The translations under genes and the position numbers were made by a program. Shown piece by piece: positions 54,290-64,000 of a stretch of 64,000 bases of DNA (position 1 is the stretch's first letter; each line of letters begins with the position of its first letter). The notes beneath the pieces were generated by a model, which saw only the letters and a program-made list of their open reading frames with translations, did not search any database and was not told the origin of the DNA. This DNA is from Cordilura impudica (Eukaryota > Arthropoda > Insecta > Diptera > Scathophagidae). The DNA lies in NCBI GenBank assembly GCA_963682025.1, contig OY821519.1:112147764-112211763 (forward strand). Direction: 5' to 3'.

Positions 54290-54745
54290 ATATTAATTTT
54301 ATCTATCCAATTTGTTGCTAAACGAATAGCGATAATGCTAATAACCGCATTTCGAGTTGATAACAATTACAATTCTGTTATCGTAACAGTAAATATTTTA
54401 TCACAATAGAAAATGTTTAGCTGCTATCAAATTTCGGTTGATGCATTCGAAAATATAGTTTTTAAACTTTAAAACAAATCGGTTGGCGATTTTTTTTTCT
54501 GTGCGCATGTATTGCAATACATATTTAAAATTAATAAATTACAAATAAAATCCACATTTTAAATAGGTTAGCATAATAAACGGTTGTACCAACCAATAAA
54601 TAACATCTAAATTTCACAGAAACAACTAAATTATAAAATTTACACATCTGGTTGTTTGAAAAACAGAACTTAGTATGACTAACAAAATTCGGTTGGCAAC
54701 AAATTTGGTTACCACAACGAATCTGTTATTTGCGTGTGTATACAT
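54290..54745 (-). repeat. R8-related right ends, two fragments
   Basis: ACAAATCGGTTGGCGATTTT then TTTCTGTGCGC at 54476-54507, and CAAAATTCGGTTGGCAACAAATTTGG with ACCACAACGAATCTG at 54684-54730. These are inverse forms of the R8 terminus (AACGAAATTGTTGCCAACCG). Boundaries uncertain. Confidence 0.45.
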
Positions 54746-55074
54746 ATTCCTTTACAATGGTCAACATGTGTCATTTTCTTTTTGTTTGTTTATTTAACTT
54801 ACCTTGAAAAACCCACATTTTAGTTCAAATCTAAAAATGTATAATTGTTTGTATGATACGGCCTTACAATTGTGGGTGCTTGACCTTGTTGTAAAGGTTG
54901 ACCGTTGCCAGTGTTGGATTGGCTGACGTTTTCATATGTTTTGGATTCCTGTTTATTTGCTAGAAATAAATAAATGTTACTGATTAAAAATTTCCCAGAA
55001 TAAAATGGATGGAATAAAATAAATTTAAAAGGAATTTATTGTATTCATTCAGAAATGAAACAAACAATATAGTA

Positions 55075-55592
55075 CAGGGTGGGCCAAAAGTCACCATGGG
55101 GTTTAAAAATATTGTATATTTTTTTTTATTTATTTTTTTTCAGATTTTATAACTAACACTTGGAGAATAAATAATAGAGAGATTCACAACTGAACAATGA
55201 ACCAGAATAATAGAATTTTATTAATTCATTCAGTGTCGCCATTTTACCATCAGAATTGCGCCCTCTCAAGCAATGATTCGTTGCTTAGTTGATCGTCACC
55301 ACCAACATGGCATGGTAAGAGATTTGCCTCGAACCGGTAGACCACGTTTAATTTTCACTGGGGAAAATATTGAACGTGGGGAAAATATTGAAACATCTAT
55401 CAGAAGGCTTTCTGCTCAGCTAGGAATGAAAAATGCTCTTAAAAGAGCCCATCATTGCGAAGCTGAAGGATGGGGTCATTTAAGTGACATTATTTTTCAC
55501 ACTTAGTGTAAAAATATAGCATTTTGTATATTTTATAATCTGAAAAGAAAAAAATAAAAATAAAAAAATTATATGACTTTTGGTCCACTCTG
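55075..55592 (+). mobile_element. Mariner-like deletion derivative, 518 bp with intact ends
   Basis: TA, then CAGGGTGGGCCAAAAGTCAC at 55075 and its inverse TGACTTTTGGTCCACTCTG at 55592, followed by TA. The only coding remnant (55273-55506) fuses the DNA-binding half (RHHQHGMVRDLPRTGRPRL, TSIRRLSAQLGMK) directly to the extreme C-terminus (LKRAHHCEAEGWGHLSDIIF), so the whole catalytic core has been removed by one deletion. Such derivatives can be moved in trans by an active relative. Well-preserved TIRs suggest recent mobility. Confidence 0.8.
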
Positions 55593-56395
55593 TACTAACA
55601 GGTTCTATTTTTAGAAATTTCATCTTCTTTCATTCAAACTATTGTTAATTCTTGTAATGTTGTATAAAACCTAATCTGATAACAATATGTTTATATTTTT
55701 ACTTGCTACAGCACAAACAGTTATGATGGATAAAAGAAAAAAAAAATATGTTCAATTTCACACAAGTACTGAATTTTTAAATGAACATGCCGTTACAGTT
55801 TCTATAGTTCCTGTATTACATTTATTTTGCATATGAATAATGGTGGACATCAAGTAAGTTAAAAGATTGACCAAAATATCCATGTGCTTGTATTACACTT
55901 GAATGAACTGTGTATTGAAAGGTTCTATTATTCTACTTTCCAAGACGATGACAGTATTTGTGGACACTTTGAGATTTGTTTGTTTATTTATTCAAAGAAA
56001 CAAACATGTTCATGATTTTATAAAAATACCTTAAGACAATTAAAAAAGATTAGTGGGCGTGACAGCTCTGAATAAAGTAAATATTAATCATCATGCATCC
56101 GAAATACAATATTAATGAAAGTCTTGTGACTTTATGTGGGTGGATATATTATTGCCGTGAATAGACATATCAATTATTGACACAGGGCGTAGCACCTTCC
56201 ATCCAAATATAAATATACATCATTAGCAATTAGTCTCAAAAATGATCTGAATGGGCTTGCTATGCGTTGAGCCTCCTACACAAAATTATAAATAAACCAC
56301 TTTTATTTTGTATTTTATATATTAAGAGCTGCTATGTTCGTGCTGGATTATTATTATAAGCAAAGTGTGTCGATTGAACAAAATCAAACTTAATT
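55593..56395. other. Interval with nothing recognised
   Basis: AT-rich; a GTGGGCGTGACAG / ACAGGGCGTAGCACC flavour near 56053 and 56180 hints at R5-type sequence, not secure. Confidence 0.35.
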
Positions 56396-56634
56396 TTTGT
56401 GGTCACAAGCGATAACCGCCTAATTCGACTTAAGAACGATTTGAGTTATGTATACCCATATTCTACTAACAATGCTTTGTATGTACTTGAAATCATTTCT
56501 CATTGCTCTAACACTGCTTTTCAAAGCTAAGTCGTAATGAAGCCCCATTAAATTTATATAAACAGGTATTTTTCTCGATAGCATGATTTTCGACTTAGGG
56601 GGTTAGAGAGCTTGTGACTACAGACTTATAGTAA
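56396..56634. repeat. R3: MITE-like element, copy 3
   Basis: Left TTTGTGGTCACAAGCGATAA, right GCTTGTGACTACAGA. Interior ACTTAAGAACGATTTGAGTT and GTCGTAATGAAGCCCCATT match copy 1. 239 bp. Confidence 0.8.
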
Positions 56635-57015
56635 ACCAGTAAGAGTGTTAAATTCGGCCGTGACGAATCTTTGATACTCTCCACCTCGGTTTGAGTGTTG
56701 ATAATAAATGTAAACGAAATATTTGAAAAAGTAAACAATTTATTAAACTTAATACCAAATTATTTCAGAAATTTTTTTTGGTTGATGCGCCTAACAGATG
56801 ATTTTTGTGTATTTCAAGACTTGGTCTGTAAAGCTCTCTCACACTATTAATTCGCGCTCCAACGAGGAAAGATCGTTTTCGTCTTTTCTATTATTTCGGA
56901 TAAAAGAAAACACGTTTCGGTGTTTGCTTTTTGGTCATCGTGGTTGCTGATCGGAATGCATTTAAGTTATATACCTATACGCATGCGTTTCCGGTTATAT
57001 GACATAACCTCTCGT
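56635..57015. other. R7-type start and spacer
   Basis: AGTAAGAGTGTTAAATTCGG, CCGTGACGAATC and ATACTCTCCACC at 56639-56690 match the hairpin start of R7-type repeats (as at 30953). The rest of R7 does not follow in recognisable form. Confidence 0.45.
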
Positions 57016-57019
57016 TTAA

Positions 57020-59524
57020 ACTTCATAGGGTCTTCGGGTCTAATTTGATCCATTTTGGAAGAAAACTTTAGTTTTTTCTTTAAGTCGGGGGGTTTAGATT
57101 TTAGATATTTTATGACTTTTATTTAATTTTAAATGTAAATAACTACTTTTGATTTTTATAAAACAAATATTGGTAAAAAAAAAATTATACATTTTTTAGC
57201 ACTTAAGATCTTCGGGTCAAATTTGACCCGGAACAAAATAGTTGAGTTTTTGTTACGCACAGTTTTGTTAAAATAATTTATTTGTCAAAAGGAATGTCAA
57301 ATGTTTTTTACATATCGTGCCTAACGCTACGTTTACAACTGACAATGCTGTCATGCTTCTTTTTGTAGGCGTCCAGATAATAATCATGACAATAAACGTT
57401 TTTCGTTTATCGTTCAACGAGTTTTCCATTTCTTACATTTCTTCATAATAAGTGTACATGTATTAGTGAAAAATTGTGTTCTATTTGCAAACACAGTATT
57501 ATCTAATGTAAGCCCTGGGTAAGTCTTATACGTTTTCAGAGTTCGGTAGCACTAAAATTAAATGTCTATATATCTGTCTCTTTTCTTCTCGCCATTCTTG
57601 CTAAACATTATTGCTATGAAAAAAGGGAATCCCCATGTAACAAGCAAAGCTTATTTTCTTATTGCAAAATTGTTTTCAGTCATATAGTACACATTTCTTC
57701 ACAGAAAATGAATACTGGTGAGATATTAAATATGCTAAATACATTATCGGAGGAAGAGGAGATTTTTTCAGAATATGAAGATAACTTGGAATGCGCTGTG
57801 ACACCTGACAGGTTTAGTGGAGATGAAATTGATGTAGCGGCAACTGCAGAAATGACATCAAAAATTGGTGGAAAAAGATATTTCAAACAACCTCATACAA
57901 ATATTCAAGGAAGATTCCGGATCGAAAACATTATTAGCATGACACCAGGCTTGACCCGCTCCTTTAGTTCGAGAATCACAAAGGATGAAATTTCCAGTTT
58001 TCAATTGTTTTTCACGCCGCCTGTGATGAACATTATTTTGAAATATACCAATAATGAAGGTAAACGTGTATTTAGTATTGATTGGACCGAAATTGATGAC
58101 ACCGAAATGTTCGCATTTATTGGTACACTTTTGTTTGCTGGAGTTTATAGATCAAACTATGAAAGTACGGAAAGTTTATGGGACTCTGAGAAAGGAAGAC
58201 CAATTTTTAGAGCAATCATGCGATTGAAAAGATTCAAAAGCCTTTCTAGAGTGATAAGATTTGACAATAAGGATACTCGCAGTGAACTTCGAATTCTATA
58301 TAAGTTTGCACCGATACGTGAGTTATGGAATATGTGGGTTGAAATATTGCCCAAACCTTATAATCCATCTCTAGATGTAATAGTAGATGACCAATTAGAC
58401 GCATTTAGAGGAAGCAGTATATACCATCAAAACCAGTTAAGTATGGTATAAAATTTTGGGTACTCTGCGGTTCGAGTACCAGTTACGTCTAGAATATACA
58501 ACCGTATACAGCTAAAGAAGTTGGAGCTATGTCCGAAAGAAATCAAGGTATGCGAGTAGTTCTCGATTCGACAGTTGGCCTGCGGACAATTTTTTTGTTT
58601 TTTATCAGTTGGGACAAAAATTGCTGGAAAACCAAACTACTTTAGTAGGAACAATACGTAAAAACAAGACCGAACTGCCACCTGAGCGTTTGTCAACTAA
58701 AGGAAGACCGGTATTTTCATAATTTTTTTGCTTCACCAAGGACACTACTCTCCTTTCATATATTCCAAAGAAAAATAAGTCTGTGAATCTTCTTAGCACT
58801 TTGCATCATAGCCCAGAAGTAAGCAATCGCGAAGACAAAAAACCTCAGATGATACTAGACTATAATAAATATAAAGGAAGAGTTGATACTCTGGATAAAG
58901 TTGTTTCATGATACGCTTGCAAAAGGAAGACTAATAGATGGCCTCAAGTTGTATTTAGCAACATTTTGGATATATCAGCTAATAATGCTTTTGTATTATT
59001 TACATCGGCTAACAATGGTTGGAATGAGAGCTGTTTTGGCAAACGTCGGCATTTTTTGGAGAATTTAGGATTGCAACCTGTCATGTCCTATATAAAGCAG
59101 CAAAAATCGTTGCCAAGAGCACAATTTTCAAGAGAAATGCTACATCATCTACGTGCTGTATCTGAGCAGGAGCAGCAACCGTTGTCTTCAACCAAATGTA
59201 CAGAAAAAATATGTGAACCAGCCAAATGCACAGCCAAAAGAAGTCAGCAGTCTAAAACAATAATTTTATGTAACCAATGTGATAAGTAATAATCAAATTT
59301 GTATAATAATAAATCTTTTGGATTGTAGGCGTTTCTTTTATTTATTTAAAATAAACATATGTATGCATTCGCAATAATATTCCAAACAAAGCTAAAAATA
59401 AAGTACTAACTTTTAAAACAAACTTAATTAAAGAAAAGAATTGTCTTCATATTGAATTTTCTAACTGGGTCAAATTTGACCCAAGGATCGTTAACTTAAG
59501 TAAAATTTGAGGACCCTATGAAGG
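57020..59524 (+). mobile_element. piggyBac-like transposon with both ends and TTAA target sites
   Basis: TTAA at 57016-57019 and 59525-59528 flank a 2505-bp unit. The ends are inverted: ACTTCATAGGGTCTTCGGG at 57020 and, read inward from 59524, CCTTCATAGGGTCCTCAAA (12 identical bases after the first). TTAA targeting is diagnostic for piggyBac. The 16-bp perfect palindrome GGGTCAAATTTGACCC occurs inside each end (about 57214 and 59467), with a decayed version at 57035; these may be subterminal transposase-binding repeats. The transposase is broken. Confidence 0.9.
57708..59289 (+). pseudogene. piggyBac-like transposase remnant
   Basis: 57708-58451: acidic N-terminus (LSEEEEIFSEYEDNLE), then PGLTRSFSSRITKDEISSFQ, FSIDWTEIDDTEMFAFIGTL, LFAGVYRSNYESTESLWDSE, IFRAIMRLKRFKSLSRVIRF, YKFAPIRELWNMWVEILPKP, VIVDDQLDAFRG (first catalytic Asp block). 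The frame then shifts at about 58420 and continues IPSKPVKYGIKFWVLC, AKEVGAMSERNQGMRVVLDS, DNFFVFYQLGQKLLENQTTL, VGTIRKNKTELPPERLSTKG (second catalytic Asp in DNFF, about 58588), NKYKGRVDTLDKVVS with a TGA (third), RKTNRWPQVVFSNILDISAN. The C-terminal Cys-rich segment is AKCTAKRSQQSKTIILCNQC, seemingly short of its last Cys/His pair. At least four breaks; a few residues between GL and DNFF are deleted. Confidence 0.9.
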
Positions 59525-59639
59525 TTAATTTGGTTTAAGTTTTTGCAAATTAAATAGCTCGCCCTAACCTCCATTGTGAAGATAGTGGTTATGTAGGGTA
59601 TCTATACGCGTTAAATCGTGCTAATTGGATATGGCTGTA

Positions 59640-61120
59640 CGGTTTCTTTTGACTGGCCAAATAATTCTTTATTGCGGCCGTATAGGTCGGATGAAGTAAC
59701 AAAATAATAACCAAAAAAAAAACTCTCTCAATTTTTTTTGTTAAAATATTGCCATATTTGGAAAATACAATTTTTTTTTACATACTAAAAGGAAGTTTTC
59801 ACTATTTACACAATACAATACAAAACCTAACCCAGTGATTCCAACTTTTGAATTTGAATTAAATTATGTTAATAAAATATATTTTCATTTATTGACTCCA
59901 AATACTACTACCTGTGAATTACTATCGAACTTAAATTTTTTGGGTTTTACCTTGCCTACCATGAAGTCAAATTTTGAAGCCATCATGAACACTGGTTCAA
60001 ATCAGGGATGCCAAACGCAAAAAACCAAATGTCCCAAAAATTTTAAATAAAATAATTTGTTATCTTTATTTTCTGGAAAACTTTAAAAAAATAGTTAAAA
60101 ATAACATATAAATAACATTCTCATCAAATTGCGCTTTATTTATGTAACAATTTTTATGTTTGCAAATTTAAGTATCATTTGAGGCTTTCTAAACTTCATT
60201 GAATTTAAATTAATGTTTTCTTATCCTGAAATGCTATTAATGTCTTCTGAATGGGAATATTTTTTTTTTTAATGTAAACATTTTTAAATGTAGACATATT
60301 TGATGTTTTTTGAATTTCAATTTCTGTTTAAAGAATAAAATTTATATATTAAAAAAACTCAATTGATGTCATCTAAATTTCAAGTTATTAGTTCCGACGT
60401 TTTAATATGATTTTCTGAAATTCAATTGATATTTTCTAATTTATAATTGGAAATCTGAATTCCTGTTTTTACAATTGATATTTTCTTAAATTTAAATGGA
60501 AAATTTAAAAGGTGCAATTTTGCATTTATGTGAATAATAATGCTTTAGTAATTATAAACAATTTTTAAAAATTATATGTAATCGCAATCAGATATTTTGT
60601 AGGTAAAGCAGAATAATAAGTTTATATAACTTTGTAGAACTGTTTTTAAAGCAAAAAAACACAATGCTTCTTCCTTACTCAGCTCTGTGTATACTTAGTA
60701 TTGTTGTGTTTGATATCTAATTGAAAATGTTGACATTCATTTTTAAATAGAAATAACTATTGCAAAGATAATTTAAACTTAAATTGCGACGCCATCTACT
60801 GTGGCATAGCAACGCTGAGCAAAATGAAGTGACACTCTGTTTGTTAATACAAAAGAAATGTATTTTCCCTAAAACAAAATACATATTGGAGAATTGTATA
60901 TAAATAAAATAATATGCCGATTTATTTCTAACATGCGGTTTATATGTATAATATATGTATATTACTTAATTTTTTAATATATGTGTGTATGTATACGTAA
61001 ATATTACACACAAAAAATACAACATCAAAATTTATTGTTGTTTTTCTTTGAATAAATTAATACATATTTTTTTTTTTTTTTTGTAAATTTACATTGTTTT
61101 TTTTTTTTTGATATGTAAAC
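59640..61120 (+). repeat. R6: long duplicated non-coding segment, copy 2
   Basis: GGTCGGATGAAGTAACAAAATA (59686), CAGGGATGCCAAACGCAAAA (60004), ATGTAACAATTTTTATGTTT, TCCGACGTTTTAATATGATT (60392), GACGCCATCTACTGTGGCAT (60788) and GAAATGTATTTTCCC (60855) follow the order of 30953-33130. It lacks the R3 insertion and the 600-bp extra segment of copy 1. Confidence 0.65.
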
Positions 61121-61347
61121 ATCTGTGCGCTCAGGGGTGGGGGTAAAATCCAATTTCACAATACAGTGACAAAAATAGCGTAAGGGAGAATCGTGTGTGG
61201 TATGCGGATGTATATTGGTGTATGTAGTAATCATATCGCTGTCTGTATAGCAAAATCACAAATTTTTTCGTTAATTTTAAATATTAAAGCTATTGACCGC
61301 TAGGTGGCTGTGAGTTTAACATGTTTTTTTTAATATTCAAGCATATA

Positions 61348-62105
61348 TCTGTGGTTTTCTAGAATAACCGCGTATGTCATAAAACCAAAATGTTCAGGTG
61401 AGCCAAGAAATGTTATATTTGAAATTATGGGCTCGATGTAAAATTTTTAGAGCTTTTTATTTAACAGTCCTCTAGATATGGGAAATAAATATTTTATACA
61501 AAAATCTTCAGAGGAATACATCCTAGAGAAGGACGAAAAAACAATATATAAATACCACTTAAAGTATGTGCAGATAAAACAACTTATGTCGACAAACGTC
61601 GTTTTCTTTGAAAAAGAAAACTACCAATGCAACCACCCATGTAGACATAAGTTGTTGTTGCATGAAAAATTAATTTTTTTGTTCGTCAACAAAAAGTTAA
61701 CGGGACTTAGGATGAGAATATAACAACGTATCAAGAATAATAGTGACAAAAAATAACAGAACTAAACACACAAGTTTTTATAAGTGGTTATAAACTGAAA
61801 AATAATAAAAATTTTTTTTTGAATTTTTTTTTCATTAATAACAACGTATGTCGCTATGTGTCGTTTTCTGAGAAAATAATTTGTCAGTGATCAAACGTAG
61901 GTTGACATACGTCTATAGTGCTGCAAAATAATTTAATAAACATTTAAGTTACGTCGTTATTTAAAGAAAAAACTCAGAAATGGTCAATATTAAAAAAAAA
62001 AAAAAAATTAACACATGTTAAGAGCGTAAAAAATTAATATATTTGGCATCGTTAACTCAAAACTGACAGAAATGGACATACGTGGTTATTCCAGAAAACC
62101 ACAGA
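61348..62105. repeat. R4: inverted-repeat DNA element, copy 2
   Basis: 758 bp. Left TCTGTGGTTTTCTAGAATAA, CCGCGTATGTCA; right GGACATACGTGGTTATTCCAGAAAACCACAGA. The interior is the inverse of copy 1 (ACAACGTATGTCGCTATGTG and GTAGGTTGACATACG at 61841-61911). Contains an 81-codon open frame (61478-61723) without motif. Confidence 0.8.
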
Positions 62106-62280
62106 TCTTTGCTATTGACAGAAGTTTTTAGTAAGCAGAACCGCTAGGTGTGCTATAAGTTTAAAAAGCTTTTTTAATTACTACACCTTTTCCAATTATA
62201 TTTCAGAAAATATGAATTGTATTTCAGAAAATAACAATTGAGTCTCTGAAGAACAGTCAGAACGCTATATAAGAATATAT

Positions 62281-63062
62281 TTATACCCTATACCACCATG
62301 TGGTTTGGGTATAATGACTTTGTGCTTCTGTTTATAACAACCAAAATATTTGACCTAGACTCATCTTTAATTATACCGATCGAATCAGAATCACTATCTG
62401 ATTCGATTTAACGGTGTCCGTCCGTCCGTCCGTCTGTGTGTCCATGTAAAGCTTGTAATCAAACTGCAGGTCGCAAATATGAATATATTTTGATGAAATT
62501 TGGTATTTGATCTTCTACCGGCCATGGGATGAACACTGTTGAAATTAGTGAGAATCGGTCCATGTTCAGACCTAGCCCCCATACAAATGACCCCTATGAA
62601 ATCTACATATATTGCCATAAGATCCAAATTATCATACAAATGTTAGTCAAATTGGGTTTGTATGTATATATTACATCCATTAATCAGTAGTCCAAAAATT
62701 ATCCTTATTGGATAACTCTTAGTCATAGGCCCCATATAGAGCTGCTTCCCGACCTTCACTTAAATCTATCATAAAACAAAAATATTGCACTGATTCTTCT
62801 CAAATTTTGTTTGTATATATTTTTGCAAAATACAAGAGACTCTACCAAACATGGTCAGGATCGGTCCATTTTTGGCCCTAGTCCCCATATAGATATAGCA
62901 TCCGATATGAACTTTTTCATAACTGCAGCCGAAAAAATTAATAAAAATCCCATTCAAATTTGGTTTATGCTTATTTTCTATATCCAGTTAGTTGGGCCTG
63001 AGAGATAGGGTCTCTAAACGCATGGTATAGGGTATCGTATAGTCGGTCTAGACCGACTATAA
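62281..63062 (-). repeat. R1, minus-strand copy, first of a tandem pair
   Basis: TTATACCCTATACCACCATG to GGTATCGTATAGTCGGTCTA and GACCGACTATAATT at 63064. Full length except that the ATTTTCTTACTTG tail is missing where the next copy begins. Confidence 0.85.
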
Positions 63063-63838
63063 TTATACCCTATACCACTATGTGGCTTGGGTATAATGAC
63101 TTTGTGCTGCTGTTTGTAACTACCAAAAATATTTGACCTAGACCCATCTTTAATTATACCGATCGAATCAGAATCACTAACTGATTCGATTTAACGATGT
63201 CCGTCCGTCTGTGTGTCCATGTAAACCTTGTAATCAGACTGCAGGTCGCATATATGAATATATTTTGATGAAATTTGGGATATAAGCTTTTATCGGCCAT
63301 AGGATGAATGCCATTGGTGAGAATCGGTCCATGTTCAGACCTAGCCCCCATACAAATGACCCCTATGAAATCGACATAAATTGCCATAAGATCCAAATTG
63401 TCATATAGATCTTACTCAAATTGGGTTTGTGTGCGTTTATTACATCCATTAATGAGTAGTCTAAAAATGATCCCTGCGACAACTCTTAGTCATAGGCTCC
63501 ATATAGAGCTGCTTCCCGATCTTCACTTAAATCTATCAAAAAACAAAAATATTGCACTGATTCTTCTCAAATTTTGTTTGTATATATTTTTGCAAAATAC
63601 AAGAGACTTTACCAAATATGGTCAGGATCGGTCCATTTTTGGGCCTAGTCCCCATATAGCATCCGATATGAAATTTTTCATATCTGCAGCCGAAAAAATT
63701 AATAAAAATCCCACTCAAATTTGGTTTATGCTTATTTTCTATATCCAGTTAGTTGGGCCTAAGAGATAGGGTCTCTAAACGCATGGTATAGGGTATCATA
63801 TAGTCGGTCTCGACCGACTATAATTTTCTTACTTGTTT
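63063..63838 (-). repeat. R1, minus-strand copy, second of a tandem pair
   Basis: ATTATACCCTATACCACTAT to GGTATCATATAGTCGGTCTC, GACCGACTATAATTTTCTTAC. Very similar to the first copy, in direct orientation with no spacer. Open frames in both are repeat by-products. Confidence 0.85.
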
Positions 63839-64000
63839 TTTAAGTGTTTCACTGGGTTTGTAATACTTCTTGAAAACTACATATCGTCACCTAAAATGCA
63901 AAAGGCCGTAACTAATATTTTTATTTTTTTACAGGAGATTTTTTGCTTCTGCTATAAAACAAAAACTACTTTTAAATTAATACCCAAATTTAGGAATAAA
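63839..64000. other. Right edge, nothing recognised
   Basis: 162 bp of AT-rich sequence without a match to the other repeats. Confidence 0.35.

Noticed and set aside
1..64000. Endogenous retrovirus or LTR retrotransposon
   Set aside because: No gag-pol with protease or integrase, no long terminal repeats with TG...CA ends and no primer-binding site were seen; all reverse transcriptases here are of the non-LTR type.

Overview
The window is AT-rich, repeat-saturated eukaryotic DNA with no intact host gene. It has no operons, ribosome binding sites or bacterial-style gene packing. The transposon mix (Transib, mariner/Tc1, hAT, piggyBac, Jockey-, R1- and I-like non-LTR retrotransposons) and the many short repeats carrying a CAGACGGACGGACAT core look like a fly genome. 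My best guess is a calyptrate fly; this is inference from repeat style, not a species identification.

Layout. 1-2.5 kb: 3' part of a Transib-type (RAG1-related) transposon lying in a Jockey-like retrotransposon. 2.7-11 kb: non-coding repeats (called here R1, R2, R3, R7) and a broken mariner (6.5-7.4 kb). 11.6-14 kb: a second, inverted copy of the first Transib subfamily. 15-16.9 kb: an R4 inverted-repeat element and R2/R1 fragments. 16.9-22.4 kb (minus strand): an R1-clade-like retrotransposon split by a younger non-LTR retrotransposon. 23-24 kb: a decayed mariner. 25.4-27.7 kb: a decayed hAT. 27.7-30 kb: retrotransposon and Tc1-like scraps. 30.3 kb: a solitary Transib left end. 31-33.9 kb: repeat R6, duplicated at 59.6-61.1 kb. 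34.9-36.1 kb: a processed pseudogene of the chaperonin subunit CCT-theta. 37-47 kb: a mariner fragment and two inverted copies (A, minus; B, plus) of a second Transib subfamily, with a Tc1-like scrap and a Jockey-like endonuclease region between them. 48.5-53.8 kb: a tandem-like repeat R5 split by a nearly complete non-LTR retrotransposon. 55 kb: a 518-bp mariner deletion derivative. 57-59.5 kb: a complete-ended but mutated piggyBac-like element. 61.3-62.1 kb: a second R4. 62.3-63.8 kb: two R1 units head to tail.

The most interesting signal is the Transib material. Six element ends can be read. Five start with exactly CACAGTG, the heptamer of vertebrate V(D)J recombination signals, and all six carry an A-rich CAAAAA(A)-type motif 22-24 bp further in, matching the layout of a 23-type recombination signal. 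The encoded proteins carry RAG1-core-like motifs. The flanks of copies A and B show a split target-site duplication (AGACG beside A, its complement CGTCT beside B). This is best explained by an inversion of the 3.1 kb between them. All open frames are damaged, so nothing here is likely to be active as it stands.
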